Source: an uncultured Alistipes sp. (lineage in GTDB: Bacteria > Bacteroidota > Bacteroidia > Bacteroidales > Rikenellaceae). From it: DNA of 64,000 nucleotides. A program made the translations under genes and the position numbers. The DNA is taken from NCBI GenBank assembly GCA_910587675.1, contig CAJUMU010000006.1, positions 1 to 64,000 on the forward strand, written 5' to 3'. Within the stretch, counting starts at the first letter, position 1; every line of letters starts with the position of its first letter. Positions 35,463 through 44,876 of this stretch are shown piece by piece. Below the pieces are notes generated by a model. The model was not told where the DNA came from, ran no database searches, and worked only from the letters and a program-made list of their open reading frames with translations.

Positions 35463-36595
35463 CGTTTCAACATCTTCAAATCCTCGACCATCCGCGCGGC
35501 GAACCGTTCGCTCGCGCCGTCGCCGCCGATTATGCGCCGCAACTCCGCAAAGTCGGCCTTCATCCGCTCGCGCTCGGCGCCTCCCTCCAGCACGGCCCGC
35601 AGCTCCGCCTCGGCATACTCCACGCTCGGCCGACACTGCACTATCTCTCGCACCGCCTCGCGCCCCAGATTCAGATTCACCAGCGACACGTAAGGAATCT
35701 TAAGCACGTAAGGCTTCAGCTTCTCGTAAATCCACGGCACGCCGTACACCACCACTTCGGGCACATCGAGCAGAGCCGTCTCCAGCGTCGCCGTGCCCGA
35801 CGTCACCACAGCCGCCTCGGCGACGGCGAGAAGCTCGTAAGTCTTGTCGAACACATACCTCACGGCCGTACCCGCAGTGCAGCGATCGTACTCGGCGCGG
35901 TCGATCCACGACACCCCCGCCACCACGAACTGACGGTCGGGAATACGCTCCGCCAACTCGGCCATGAAGCGCAAATTGGCGCGTATCTCGCTTCGGCGGC
36001 TGCCCGCCAGCAACGCCACCGCGGGACGGCCGTCCAACCCGTTCTCGCGGCGGAACTCCTCGGCCGATGGGAACGACTCGCGGCGGCGCGCTATGGCATC
36101 CATCAACGGATTGCCCTCGAACGCGGCGTCGATGCCCTTGCGACGGAAATACTCTTTCTCGAACGGGAAAATTATATACAGCCTATCGACGAACCGCCTC
36201 AACGCCTTCACGCGCCACTCCTTCCACGCCCACACCTTCGGCGCGATGTAGTAGAACACCTTAAGGCCGTGACGGTGGGCGAACTCGGCCATCTTGACGT
36301 TGAATCCCGGGTAATCGATCAAAATCAACACGTCGGGCGCGAAACGCAAAACGTCCTCGCGACACTCGCGCATCTGTCGGGCGATGGTCCCCAGATTGGC
36401 CAGCACGTCGGCGATACCGAAAAACGAGGTCTCGCGATAGTGCTTCACCAGATTCGCGGCCCCGCCCGCCTCGGCCATCATGTCGCCGCCCCAGAAGCGG
36501 AACTCCGCCTCGGGGTCGGCCTTCGCCAATCCGCGCATCAGATTCGCGCCGTGCAGGTCGCCCGAGGGCTCGCCCGCTATAAGATAGTATCGCAT
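35459..36595 (-). CDS. lpxB: Lipid-A-disaccharide synthase
   Basis: A 378-residue GT19 enzyme that joins UDP-2,3-diacylglucosamine and lipid X to form the lipid A disaccharide. AGEPSGDLHGANLM at the start is the LpxB signature; FWGGDMM, YYIAPKVWAWKEWR and LAGSRRSEI are also typical. It overlaps the FAH gene by four bases and lies 15 bases after trmD. Confidence 0.95.
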   Translation of the reverse strand: MRYYLIAGEPSGDLHGANLMRGLAKADPEAEFRFWGGDMMAEAGGAANLVKHYRETSFFGIADVLANLGTIARQMRECREDVLRFAPDVLILIDYPGFNVKMAEFAHRHGLKVFYYIAPKVWAWKEWRVKALRRFVDRLYIIFPFEKEYFRRKGIDAAFEGNPLMDAIARRRESFPSAEEFRRENGLDGRPAVALLAGSRRSEIRANLRFMAELAERIPDRQFVVAGVSWIDRAEYDRCTAGTAVRYVFDKTYELLAVAEAAVVTSGTATLETALLDVPEVVVYGVPWIYEKLKPYVLKIPYVSLVNLNLGREAVREIVQCRPSVEYAEAELRAVLEGGAERERMKADFAELRRIIGGDGASERFAARMVEDLKMLKR

Positions 36596-36610
36596 AGTGC
36601 CGATTTTTAG

Positions 36611-37300
36611 TTATCGTTCCGTCTTGTCGGCCAACAGATCGGGCCGCAACCGCTGCGTGCGCTCCCACGACTGCTCATCCTGCCACTTCTCGATCTCGGC
36701 GAAGTTGCCCGACAACAACACGTCGGGCACGCGCCAGCCGTTGAACTCGGCGGGACGGGTATAGACGGGCGGAGCGAGCATATCGTCCTGAAAACAGTCG
36801 GTCAACGCCGACGCCTCGTCGCCGATGGCTCCCGGGATGATGCGCACCACCGAATCGGCTATGATGCAGGCCGCCAGCTCGCCGCCCGTAAGCACGTAAT
36901 CGCCTATCGATATCTCGCGGGTAATCAAGTGCTCGCGGATGCGGTGGTCGACGCCCTTGTAATGGCCGCAGAGGATTATGATGTTCTCCAGCATCGAGAG
37001 GCGATTGGCCTCGTGCTGGTCGTAACGCACCCCGTCGGGCGAGGTGAAGATCACCTCGTCGTACGCGCGTTCGCTCTTGAGTTTCTCTATGACGCGGAAT
37101 ATCGGTTCGGGCTTCATCACCATGCCCGCCTCGCCGCCGAAGGGATAGTCGTCCACGGTGCGGCGTTTGTCGTCGGTATAGTCGCGAAGGTTGTGCACCA
37201 CGATTTCGGCCAACCCCTTCTCCTGCGCCCGTTTGAGGATCGACTCGTTGAGAGGCGAAGCCAGCAGCTCGGGCACCACGGTAATAATATCTATTCTCAT
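36611..37300 (-). CDS. trmD: tRNA (guanine-37-N1)-methyltransferase
   Basis: A 229-residue SPOUT enzyme that methylates G37 of tRNAs reading CNN and similar codons and so prevents frameshifts. Motifs include the N-terminal ITVVPELL start, [17 protein letters not shown], and the knot region [13 protein letters not shown], then [15 protein letters not shown]. It overlaps the FkbM methyltransferase gene by four bases. Confidence 0.96.
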   Translation of the reverse strand: MRIDIITVVPELLASPLNESILKRAQEKGLAEIVVHNLRDYTDDKRRTVDDYPFGGEAGMVMKPEPIFRVIEKLKSERAYDEVIFTSPDGVRYDQHEANRLSMLENIIILCGHYKGVDHRIREHLITREISIGDYVLTGGELAACIIADSVVRIIPGAIGDEASALTDCFQDDMLAPPVYTRPAEFNGWRVPDVLLSGNFAEIEKWQDEQSWERTQRLRPDLLADKTER

Positions 37301-38052
37301 CGCTGATGTTTTTCGTATCTGAAAATTATGTCGCGGCCGTCGTCGCCGCCTCCGTCGCGCAAAGGATGCTCCGCCCCGTCGTCGCCCAACGTGAAGGCTT
37401 CATAGCCCATCTCGGCGAACATGCCGCGGACAATACGCCTGTTCTCGCCGTCGGTCTCAACCAGCACCGTGGGACGATGCCGCTCGATCAGGCCGCGCAT
37501 CTCGCGCAGCACCACCGTTTCGTATCCCTCTATGTCGCACTTGATGAAGTCTATGCGCTCCGCCTCAGCGAACACCTCGCTGCCGCGCCGCATCCGCGCC
37601 GTGAACCTCACCGCCTCCGACGACGCGCCGCCCTCGTTCACGAAGTTGCGCCCCGTGCCGAAATAGCCCGCCGAAGCGACCGAGTCGTTGGCCATCTCTA
37701 TCTCGCCCTCGCGCTCGCCCAGAGCGCAATTCAGAAGCGTGACATTGCGCCGACGGCGGAGATTGCGCCGCAGCACGTCGAATATTACGGGCACGGGCTC
37801 CACGGCATACACATGCCCTTCGTCGCCGACCAGACGCGACAGCGGCGAGGAGTAATACCCCAGATTGGCCCCGATGTCGATCGCTGTGTCGCCCTCGCGC
37901 ACGAGCGCGGGCAGATGGTAGACATACTCCAAGGCCCGCGAGCGTCGGCCGAGGCCCAACGCCCGACAGATGAAGAACATGCGGCTCACCACCCGCAGAT
38001 AACGCTCCAGCGGCAGCAGACGGTAGAGCAGCCTGTGCAACGCCCTACTCAT
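37297..38052 (-). CDS. FkbM family methyltransferase
   Basis: A 251-residue SAM-dependent enzyme. The SAM pocket is [18 protein letters not shown] and [18 protein letters not shown] is the FkbM motif. Many FkbM proteins methylate sugar hydroxyls in glycans or lipids. The N-terminus is basic and hydrophobic, perhaps a membrane anchor. It overlaps both neighbours (trmD by four, MBL by eight bases). The target is unknown; its place near lpxB makes an envelope glycan a fair guess. Confidence 0.85.
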   Translation of the reverse strand: MSRALHRLLYRLLPLERYLRVVSRMFFICRALGLGRRSRALEYVYHLPALVREGDTAIDIGANLGYYSSPLSRLVGDEGHVYAVEPVPVIFDVLRRNLRRRRNVTLLNCALGEREGEIEMANDSVASAGYFGTGRNFVNEGGASSEAVRFTARMRRGSEVFAEAERIDFIKCDIEGYETVVLREMRGLIERHRPTVLVETDGENRRIVRGMFAEMGYEAFTLGDDGAEHPLRDGGGDDGRDIIFRYEKHQR

Positions 38053-38713
38053 ACCGCACTTCGTTGTTCATGACCTCCGTTACGAAGGGGTTGTAAAGAG
38101 CCTCGTGGCCCAAATCGGTCTCCTCGCCGTGACCCGGGTAGACCTTCACGTCGTCGCCCAGCGGCATTATCTTGTCCAGAATCGACCGCATGATCCACGA
38201 GTAGTCGCCGCCCGGCAGATCGGTGCGGCCTATGCTCTCGCGAAAGAGCGTGTCGCCCGTAAAGAGCGACTTCGATAGCGGTTCATATAACGCCACATGC
38301 CCGGGAGTGTGGCCCGGAGTCGATATGATCCGAAGCTCGGTTCGGCCGAAGCTCACCGCGTCGCGGCCGTCGAGGTCGATATCTATGCGCTCGGGCATAT
38401 CTCCCGCCCGCACCCCGAAAAGCTCGGCGCTCGTCGACGAGGCCTTCAACAGAAACTCGTCCTTCGACGATAGGGCGAAGGGCGCGCCGTAACGGCGGCA
38501 CACGAAATCGACGCCCAGCAGATGGTCGAAATGGCCGTGGGTGTTGATCGCCAGAACGGGTTTCAGCTCCCGCTCGGCCAAAAAGCCCTCCAATGCGGCG
38601 TTCTCGCGCTCGGTCATGTTGCCCGCGTCGATCACGGCCGCCTGCCGCGTGTCGTCCCACACCACATAGGTGTTCTCCTGCAACGGATTAAAAACAAGTC
38701 TTGCTATATTCAT
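38045..38713 (-). CDS. MBL-fold metallo-hydrolase (glyoxalase II-like)
   Basis: A 222-residue metallo-beta-lactamase-fold hydrolase with the zinc motif NTHGHFDHLLG (HxHxDH), further His in TPGHTPGHV, and FTGDTLFRESIGRTDLPGGD, typical of glyoxalase II-like or persulfide dioxygenase-like proteins. The reaction cannot be set from sequence. It is the first gene of the five-gene overlapping operon ending with the FAH gene. Confidence 0.88.
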   Translation of the reverse strand: MNIARLVFNPLQENTYVVWDDTRQAAVIDAGNMTERENAALEGFLAERELKPVLAINTHGHFDHLLGVDFVCRRYGAPFALSSKDEFLLKASSTSAELFGVRAGDMPERIDIDLDGRDAVSFGRTELRIISTPGHTPGHVALYEPLSKSLFTGDTLFRESIGRTDLPGGDYSWIMRSILDKIMPLGDDVKVYPGHGEETDLGHEALYNPFVTEVMNNEVRYE

Positions 38714-38809
38714 ATTTTCGAATTTTATCGTTATGATTTGTTCCGTGTCAAAGTTACTAATTTTACGCCAATACCGAAAATCCCGACCCTCGGGCCGACT
38801 GCCTCCGCG

Positions 38810-39520
38810 TCAGAAATCGAGCAAACGATATGTCTCCCGCGTGCGCGGCATCGATATCGGTTCCTGATAGTGCCACCACTCCTTGACGTAAGGGCGGAGT
38901 CCCGCGCGCCACATTATTCCGAGCAACAGCTTGCGGTTTTCCGCCGCGCTCCGACTTATTGCCCCCTCGCGGACGAGGCCGTCGACGAAAGCCTCGTATC
39001 CCTCCAGCGTGGTCGTATTGCTCTGCCCCACCCACGCCTCGCGGCCGAAGTGATCGAAGTCGGCGCCCATATCCAGCGGACGCCCGTCGGCATCGACTAT
39101 GGTCAGATCGACGGCGACGCCGTAATTATGCCGCCCGCCGCGCGTGCCGTCGGCCACGTAAGCCTCGTTTCCCGTACCCTCCACAGCCTTGCGCATACGA
39201 CGCTGCACGCTCAACGGACGCGCGGCATCGTAAACGAGCAGAGTATAATCGGGCCGCATCTCGTGCAACAGCCTCCGAGCCTCGGCCACCTTGGCGGCGA
39301 AGGCGGGCACGAGATAGGCGTTGCGCAACTCGCCGTACATGTTTCGGCCGACGAAGTTATCGTCGGTGGCGTATTTGAGTTCGACGCGAATCGCGGGATC
39401 CGTCTCGCGAATGTCCACCAGCCCGTAACGCCGCATCTCGGCATCGAAATCGACCTCCTGCGCCGCGGCGGGCAGCAGGAAAGCCCAACAGAACAAAAAC
39501 GAAAACGCTATTTTTTCCAT
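38810..39520 (-). CDS. Exported D-alanyl-D-alanine dipeptidase (VanX/DdpX-like, M15D)
   Basis: A 236-residue protein from the ATG at 39520, which gives a signal peptide ending in PAAAQ; a longer start is less likely. The M15 zinc site is GRHNYGVAVDLT (His and Asp) with the last ligand in KEWWHYQ; YDAARPLSVQRRM is the substrate-binding part. Such enzymes split D-Ala-D-Ala. In a gut bacterium without van genes it most likely recycles wall peptides in the periplasm. It overlaps the CYTH gene end by 13 bases. Confidence 0.9.
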   Translation of the reverse strand: MEKIAFSFLFCWAFLLPAAAQEVDFDAEMRRYGLVDIRETDPAIRVELKYATDDNFVGRNMYGELRNAYLVPAFAAKVAEARRLLHEMRPDYTLLVYDAARPLSVQRRMRKAVEGTGNEAYVADGTRGGRHNYGVAVDLTIVDADGRPLDMGADFDHFGREAWVGQSNTTTLEGYEAFVDGLVREGAISRSAAENRKLLLGIMWRAGLRPYVKEWWHYQEPISMPRTRETYRLLDF

Positions 39521-39978
39521 GTCGAATAGGGATGTTCCAGCAGTTGCGAATTGTAGTAACGCTTGTCGCCAGTGACCTCCTCGCCGAGCCACTCGGGGCG
39601 CGCGAACTCCTCGTCGGGCGACGACAACTCCACCTCGGCCATCGCGAGGCCCTCGTTCGCGCCGAAAAACTCGTCGACCTCGAACGTATGGCGGCCCGCA
39701 GGCACGAGATACCGCCGCTTCTCGATGGTTCCGTCGCCGTGGGAGAGCAGTTCGCAGGCGTCGGCGAGGGGTATTTCATACTCCCACTCGTCGCGCGACA
39801 CGCCCGCCGCGTCGGTGCGCCCCTTCACGGTGAGATACCCCCGCTCGTCGCGGATGCGGACACGGAACGTGAGCGACGGAGTGCGCCCGATATAGCCCTG
39901 CACGATGTGCGACGACGAGGCCGCGTCCCGCTTGTAATCCCCCGCGACGAGGAATTTGCGTTCTATTTCCTTGGCCAT
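39508..39978 (-). CDS. CYTH domain protein
   Basis: A 156-residue triphosphate tunnel protein. It begins with KEIERKFLVAGD, the ExExK signature, and has RVRIRDERGYLTVKGR plus EYEIPLADACELL, which supply the positive tunnel residues. Members act on inorganic triphosphate or thiamine triphosphate. It is the first gene of a pair with the VanX-like gene and has its own promoter. Confidence 0.9.
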   Translation of the reverse strand: MAKEIERKFLVAGDYKRDAASSSHIVQGYIGRTPSLTFRVRIRDERGYLTVKGRTDAAGVSRDEWEYEIPLADACELLSHGDGTIEKRRYLVPAGRHTFEVDEFFGANEGLAMAEVELSSPDEEFARPEWLGEEVTGDKRYYNSQLLEHPYSTWKK

Positions 39979-39997
39979 GAATACTCGGTTTTACGTG

Positions 39998-40005
39998 CAA
40001 AATTA
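39998..40005 (-). promoter_or_regulatory. -7 element for the CYTH/VanX-like unit
   Basis: On the minus strand this reads TAATTTTG, matching TAnnTTTG, 19 bases before the start. Confidence 0.45.
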
Positions 40006-40006
40006 C

Positions 40007-40014
40007 TATATTTG
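40007..40014 (+). promoter_or_regulatory. -7 element for the GH76 gene
   Basis: TATATTTG is a full match, 30 bases before the ATG at 40045. It sits back to back with the minus-strand element at 39998. Confidence 0.5.
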
Positions 40015-40044
40015 CGCTGATTTTGTCAAAAAAACCGACTTCGT

Positions 40045-41271
40045 ATGAATAATATGACACTATTGCGTCCTTTCGTGTTCGCGGCGGCATGCGCGGCGTT
40101 CTTCACGCTCAGCGGATGCGGCTCCGACAATGCGGAACTGAATCGCGCCCGCAACATGAAAAAGACGATCTATTCGCTCTACCGCGTCGACGACTCGCCG
40201 CTGCTGGCCGAGAACTATCCGCGCGACACCTCGGCCCGCGCCACCTATCTGGCCGAGGGTGCCGATCAAAGCGTCAACGAATACTCCTATCTGTGGCCCT
40301 ACTCGGGCACGCTGTCGATGATGTCGGCGTTGTACGACGCCGCGGGCGACGAGAGCGATCTGGAGTTCATCGACCATGTGGTGGTGGAGGGACTCGACCG
40401 CTATTACGATACCTCGCGCGAGCCGTACGCCTATTCGTCCTACATCACGGCCGATCGGTCGGACCGTTTCTATGACGACAACATCTGGCTCGCGATAGAC
40501 TTCACCGACCTCTACATCGCCACGGGCAACCCCGACTACCTCGCCTATGCGCGAGATATATGGCGGTTCGTCATGAGCGGCCGCGACGACGTTTTGGGCG
40601 ACGGAATATATTGGTGCGAGCAGAAGAAGGGCTCGAAAAACGCCTGCTCGAACGCTCCCGCAGCGGTATGCGCGCTCAAGCTCTACAAGGCCACGGGCGA
40701 GGAGGAGTTCCTGCGCACGGGCCGCGAGCTTTACGAATGGACCTACACGACGCTTCGCGACGCGGAGGATAACCTCTACTTCGACAACAAGTCGCTCGAC
40801 GGCCGCATATCGCGCGCCAAATACTCCTACAACAGCGGACAGATGATAGAGGCGGGCGTGCTGCTCTACTCCATCACCGGCGAAGACCGTTTCCTGCGCG
40901 AGGCGCAGGCCACGGCGCGCGGCTGTTACGACAAGTGGTTCAAGGAGGTGCGCGACGGCGAGAACACACTGCACATCATGGAGTCGGGCGACGTATGGTT
41001 CGACGCCGTGATGTTGCGCGGGCTGATAGCGCTCTATCGCGCCGACGGCGATGGTCGGTACGTGAGCGCGGTGCGCGCCACGCTCGATTACGCATGGCGC
41101 AACGGCCGCGACGCCGACGGTCTGTTCGGCAAGTTCCTCTCGCGCGACGACAGCGCCGACGATAAGGGGGGGGGTAACCGCCGCGGCCGCCGCAAAGCGA
41201 AACGCCGCTGGCTGCTCACTCAGGCCGCATACGCCGAAATGTCGGCCCGCATGGCCAAGGTGGATTTGTAA
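40045..41271 (+). CDS. GH76 family glycoside hydrolase, lipoprotein
   Basis: A 408-residue protein with a lipoprotein signal (FTLSGCGSD). The GH76 fold is an alpha toroid of alpha-1,6-mannanases; the catalytic Asp pair is in SDRFYDDNIWLA. WPYSGTLSMMSALYDA and YWCEQKKGSKNACSNAPAA are further family marks. It should act on alpha-mannan, as from yeast walls, at the periplasm or surface. Near the end, about residues 375-377, three Gly codons form a run of nine G, followed by a basic stretch. It stands alone, with no SusC/D genes nearby. Confidence 0.88.
   Translation: MNNMTLLRPFVFAAACAAFFTLSGCGSDNAELNRARNMKKTIYSLYRVDDSPLLAENYPRDTSARATYLAEGADQSVNEYSYLWPYSGTLSMMSALYDAAGDESDLEFIDHVVVEGLDRYYDTSREPYAYSSYITADRSDRFYDDNIWLAIDFTDLYIATGNPDYLAYARDIWRFVMSGRDDVLGDGIYWCEQKKGSKNACSNAPAAVCALKLYKATGEEEFLRTGRELYEWTYTTLRDAEDNLYFDNKSLDGRISRAKYSYNSGQMIEAGVLLYSITGEDRFLREAQATARGCYDKWFKEVRDGENTLHIMESGDVWFDAVMLRGLIALYRADGDGRYVSAVRATLDYAWRNGRDADGLFGKFLSRDDSADDKGGGNRRGRRKAKRRWLLTQAAYAEMSARMAKVDL
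41166..41174 (+). repeat. Nine-base poly-G tract inside the GH76 gene
   Basis: A run of nine G spans three glycine codons near the C-terminus. A slip of one base would change the last 30 or so residues. It is in frame as given. Confidence 0.8.
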
Positions 41272-41366
41272 ACGGGGCCGAATCGGTTCGTTCCGTTCGC
41301 CGACGGCCGCGCGAAGCGAATCACCGACCTCGCCGAGCGATGTCGATAATTATACAGAAATTCTTT

Positions 41367-42779
41367 ATGGCAAGAAAACGAGGCAATTACCCCTTTATCG
41401 AGGGATTGGAGATAACGACTCTGGCGGCCGAGGGCAAGGCTATGGGCCGATACGACGAGCAAGTGGTGTTCGTTCCGATGACCGTCCCGGGCGACGTGGT
41501 CGACGTACAGATACGCAACAAACGCCGACGCTTCATGGAGGGCGTGGCGGTCAATTTCGTGAAGCGTTCGCCGCTGCGCGAGGAGCCTTTCTGCCCCCAC
41601 TTCGGGGTGTGCGGAGGTTGCAAATGGCAAAACCTTCCCTACTCGGAACAGTTGAAATTCAAGACCGAGCAGGTGCGCGACCAACTGACCCGCATCGGCA
41701 AGATCGAGCTGCCCGAGGTGCGCCCGTGTCTGGGCTCGGCGAAACAGACCTTCTACCGCAACAAATTGGAGTTCACCTTCGCCGACAAACGCTGGCTCAC
41801 GTACGAGGAGATCGCGGCGGGCGGCGACATCGAACGCGCTCCCGCGCTGGGATTCCACATCCCCAACTGCTTCGACAAGGTGCTCGACATCGACCTGTGC
41901 TATCTGCAACGCGACCCGTCGAACGCCATCCGCACCGAGACGAAACGTTTCTGCCTCGAGCGCGGCTACACGTTCCACAACGCCCGCGAACACGCGGGAC
42001 TGATGCGCAACATGATAATCCGCACCTCGTCGACGGGCGAGATAATGGTTATCGTGGTCTTCAACGCCGACGACCGCGAACGCATCGCGGCCTTGCTGGA
42101 GCATCTCGCCGAGCGTTTCCCCGAAATAACGTCGCTCTTCTATGTGGTCAACACCAAGTGGAACGACTCGACGGGCGACCTCACCCCCGTATGCTTCAAG
42201 GGCAAGGACCACATAGTCGAGCGAATGGAGGATCTGCAATTCAAGGTGGGACCCAAATCGTTCTACCAGACCAACTCCGAGCAGGCGTACGAATTATATA
42301 AGGTGACGCGCGATTTCGCCGATCTGACGGGTCGCGAAGTGCTTTACGACCTCTACACGGGCACGGGCACCATCGCCAACTTCTGCGCGCGCCGCGCCGC
42401 CAAGGTGGTGGGCGTGGAGTACGTTCCCGAAGCGATCGAGGACGCCAAGGTCAACTCGGCGCTGAACGGCATCGACAACACCTCGTTCTATGCGGGCGAC
42501 ATGAAAGACGTGTTGAGCGACGAATTCATCGCGCGCAACGGACGCCCCGACGTGATTATCCTCGACCCGCCGCGCGCGGGCGTCGACGAACGGGTTCTCG
42601 ACGTCATACTGCGCGCCGCGCCCGACCGCATCGTATATGTAAGCTGCAATCCCGCCACGCAGGCACGCGATTTGTCGTTGCTCGACGGCATGTATCGCGT
42701 CGAAGCCGTGCAGCCCGTGGATATGTTCCCCCACACCCACCATGTCGAGAATGTGGTGAAGCTCGTGCGGCGGGCGTAG
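41367..42779 (+). CDS. rlmD: 23S rRNA uracil-5-methyltransferase (RlmD/RumA type)
   Basis: About 470 residues from the ATG at 41367; an ATG at 41340 is possible. An N-terminal TRAM-like domain is followed by the four-cysteine Fe-S motif (CPHFGVCGGCKWQ), and the SAM domain has DLYTGTGTIANFCA, LDPPRAG and the catalytic Cys in VYVSCNPATQARDL. It resembles RlmD/RlmCD, which make m5U in 23S rRNA; the exact position is inferred. Confidence 0.9.
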   Translation: MARKRGNYPFIEGLEITTLAAEGKAMGRYDEQVVFVPMTVPGDVVDVQIRNKRRRFMEGVAVNFVKRSPLREEPFCPHFGVCGGCKWQNLPYSEQLKFKTEQVRDQLTRIGKIELPEVRPCLGSAKQTFYRNKLEFTFADKRWLTYEEIAAGGDIERAPALGFHIPNCFDKVLDIDLCYLQRDPSNAIRTETKRFCLERGYTFHNAREHAGLMRNMIIRTSSTGEIMVIVVFNADDRERIAALLEHLAERFPEITSLFYVVNTKWNDSTGDLTPVCFKGKDHIVERMEDLQFKVGPKSFYQTNSEQAYELYKVTRDFADLTGREVLYDLYTGTGTIANFCARRAAKVVGVEYVPEAIEDAKVNSALNGIDNTSFYAGDMKDVLSDEFIARNGRPDVIILDPPRAGVDERVLDVILRAAPDRIVYVSCNPATQARDLSLLDGMYRVEAVQPVDMFPHTHHVENVVKLVRRA

Positions 42780-42801
42780 TATCGCCGTCAGTCGGATTGC
42801 G

Positions 42802-42896
42802 GTTCGCCGACGGCGGCAGGAATGCGCGAGCCTCGCGCGAGCAGCAGTCCGCCGCGTGGGGCGGCGGCGAACTGCCGACATCGCCTCGCGATGTCG
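42802..42896 (+). repeat. Dispersed intergenic repeat family 1, copy 3
   Basis: It starts GTTCGCCG, holds the paired central arms around CGTGGGG, and ends with the hairpin CGACATCGC/GCGATGTCG. It is nearly identical to copy 2 at 11705 apart from the hairpin. It lies between rlmD and the SIMPL gene; no other gene is seen in the gap. Confidence 0.9.
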
Positions 42897-43013
42897 ATTT
42901 ATTCGAGTACAAACGTAAAAAAATCTTTCTCGACGACGCAAGATTCGGCGAAAACGGGATTTAACAGGTAAAGAGCCGATCGCAAGATCGGCGATAACAT
43001 AAAAATCGAGACT

Positions 43014-43718
43014 ATGAAAAAATTGCTTTTGGCGGCCTTCGCCGCAGCTGCGCTGGCTTTGTCGGCCACGGCGCAGGAGTTGGGCGAGACGATCCCCACC
43101 GTCACGGTGAACGGATCGGCGCAAATGAAGATCACGCCCGACGTGCTTTATCTCAACATCACGCTCGACGAGAGCGACACCAAAGGCAAGGTGTCCTTGG
43201 AGGAGCAGCGTCGCAACATGTTCTCGGCGCTGAAAAAGAGCGGCATCGACGCCGAAAAGCAGCTGCGCGTGCTCGACATGTCGAGTTCGTTCTTCCGCAA
43301 GCGCGGATCGCTTTCGTCGTCGAAATACGAGCTCAAGGTAGGCTCGGCCGCCGAAGCCCGCAAGGTTTTCGAGGCGTTGGACGCCAACGGCATACCCAAC
43401 GTGCAGATCGTGCGCGCCACCAACTCGAAACTCGACGAGTATCGCGATCAGGTACGCGCCGAGGCCATGCGCAACGCGCAGTCGCGCGCACGCCAGCTGG
43501 CCGAAGCCGTGGGACAGAGCATAGGCATGTGTTACGAGATCACCGACTACACGACCAACGTGCAGCCCGTGACGTTCCGCGCGATGGGCGTGATGAAAAA
43601 CTCGGTCACGATGGATGCCGAAGCGGGCATGGCCGACGAGTACGAACCCGACGTGGAGTTCGAGCAGATAGTGCTCAACTATAACGTGACGGCCAAGTTC
43701 ATCCTGAACAGAAAATAA
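43014..43718 (+). CDS. SIMPL (DUF541) domain exported protein
   Basis: A 234-residue protein with a signal peptide ending in SATAQ. The SIMPL/DUF541 pattern is VNGSAQMKITPDVLYLNITL at the start of the mature part and RAEAMRNAQSRARQLAEAVG near residue 150. The family includes oxidative stress-defence proteins and the human SIMPL; the molecular role in bacteria is unclear. It is monocistronic with a strong terminator. Confidence 0.9.
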   Translation: MKKLLLAAFAAAALALSATAQELGETIPTVTVNGSAQMKITPDVLYLNITLDESDTKGKVSLEEQRRNMFSALKKSGIDAEKQLRVLDMSSSFFRKRGSLSSSKYELKVGSAAEARKVFEALDANGIPNVQIVRATNSKLDEYRDQVRAEAMRNAQSRARQLAEAVGQSIGMCYEITDYTTNVQPVTFRAMGVMKNSVTMDAEAGMADEYEPDVEFEQIVLNYNVTAKFILNRK

Positions 43719-43740
43719 CGCCGCCGATCGCCGCACGAAA

Positions 43741-43771
43741 AATGCCGAGAGTCATGCTCTCGGCATTTTTT
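43741..43771 (+). terminator. Intrinsic terminator of the SIMPL gene
   Basis: AATGCCGAGAG (43741-43751) pairs with CTCTCGGCATT (43757-43767), followed by T residues. Confidence 0.9.
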
Positions 43772-43804
43772 ACGGACTGTCCATTTTAGGTATGTAACAC
43801 AATT

Positions 43805-43900
43805 GCGGCTCGTTAGAGCCGCGCGGACCGCAGCCTCCCGCTCGCGGAGGCCCGCAACTCGTTTCACTCGTCCGCGTTCTCCGCAGGCTGCTGCCCGAAC
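43805..43900. repeat. Intergenic hairpins with a degenerate family 1-like segment
   Basis: GCGGCTC pairs with GAGCCGC (43805-43822) and a CCTCC/GGAGG stem follows. The part GCAACTCGTTTCACTCG then TCCGCGTTCTCCGC is like the inner part of copy 4 at 53299, so it may be a decayed relative. No gene is visible in this 245-base gap. Confidence 0.4.
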
Positions 43901-43903
43901 GAC

Positions 43904-43940
43904 AAAAAACCGCCCCGTCGAACCACTTTCCGACGGGGCG
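43904..43940 (-). terminator. Intrinsic terminator of the rubredoxin gene
   Basis: CGCCCCGTCG (43911-43920) pairs with CGACGGGGCG (43931-43940), followed on the minus strand by six T. Confidence 0.88.
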
Positions 43941-43964
43941 TAACCGTGAAGCCTGACGCGGGCG

Positions 43965-44126
43965 TCAACCCACCTTCTCGAACTGGTCTTTGCCGACTCC
44001 GCAAACGGGACATACCCAATCGTCGGGAATATCCTCGAATGCCGTTCCCGCAGCCACCCCGCTCTCGGGATCGCCCACGGCGGGATCGTACACCCAATCG
44101 CAAACCGTGCATCTGTACTTTTCCAT
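43965..44126 (-). CDS. Rubredoxin
   Basis: A 53-residue one-iron electron carrier with both Cys pairs, [12 protein letters not shown] and [15 protein letters not shown]. The ATG at 44126 gives the exact family length; longer in-frame reading upstream is not real. In anaerobes it passes electrons to oxygen- or peroxide-reducing enzymes. It sits downstream of the rnf operon but that operon has its own terminator at 44241. Confidence 0.95.
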   Translation of the reverse strand: MEKYRCTVCDWVYDPAVGDPESGVAAGTAFEDIPDDWVCPVCGVGKDQFEKVG

Positions 44127-44240
44127 AATTGTCGTTTTAGCGTGTTTTACCGCCGCACAAACCTTGCGGCAACCGAATGCCATACAAAATCGGTACAACT
44201 CCGCACGCGGCGCACAAACGGAACATATTCCCGTCCGAAA

Positions 44241-44275
44241 ACGACGAAGACGGCCGCCCGAGGCGACCGTCTTCA
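44241..44275 (-). terminator. Intrinsic terminator of the rnf operon
   Basis: GAAGACGG (44247-44254) pairs with CCGTCTTC (44268-44275), with a moderately T-rich tail on the minus strand. It lies 20 bases after the rnfA stop. Confidence 0.7.
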
Positions 44276-44295
44276 CAAACCTTGAAGACCGAGAG

Positions 44296-44874
44296 CTATA
44301 CCAGCCCCGAGAATCCCATAAAGGCCATGGCCAATATCGCGGCCGTGATGAGCGCGACGGGCGTCCCCTTCAGCGCGGCGGGCACTCCGTCCAGCTCCAA
44401 ACGCTCGCGGATACCCGCGAAGATCACCAGCGCGAGACCGAATCCCACTGCCGTCGCCACCGAATAGGTGAAGCTCTGCAACAGATCGAACTCCTTTTGG
44501 ATCATGAGTATCGCCACGCCCAACACCGCGCAGTTGGTGGTGATGAGGGGCAGGAATATACCCAACGCCTGATAGAGCGACGGCGACACCTTCTTCAGAA
44601 TGATCTCCACCATCTGCACCAAGGCCGCGATGACCAAAATGAAGACGATGGTCTGCATGTACTCTATTTGCAGAGGCACGAGTATGTAGGTCTGAATGCA
44701 CCACGCGACGATCGACGCCAAAGCCATTACGAACGTTACGGCGGCAGACATACCCAGCGAAGTATCCACCTTGGACGACACGCCCAAGAAGGGGCAGATA
44801 CCCAAGAACTGTGCGAGAACGACGTTATTGACGAATATCGCACCTATGATGATTGCAAAATACGAAAGCTCCAT
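44296..44874 (-). CDS. rnfA: Rnf complex subunit RnfA
   Basis: A 192-residue membrane subunit of the Rnf ferredoxin:NAD+ oxidoreductase, with about six helices. Typical motifs are [20 protein letters not shown] and the central [14 protein letters not shown], whose Cys is thought to take part in an Fe-S site with RnfE. It ends the operon. Rnf couples electron flow from ferredoxin to NAD+ with export of Na+ or H+. Confidence 0.95.
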   Translation of the reverse strand: MELSYFAIIIGAIFVNNVVLAQFLGICPFLGVSSKVDTSLGMSAAVTFVMALASIVAWCIQTYILVPLQIEYMQTIVFILVIAALVQMVEIILKKVSPSLYQALGIFLPLITTNCAVLGVAILMIQKEFDLLQSFTYSVATAVGFGLALVIFAGIRERLELDGVPAALKGTPVALITAAILAMAFMGFSGLV

Positions 44875-44876
44875 AA

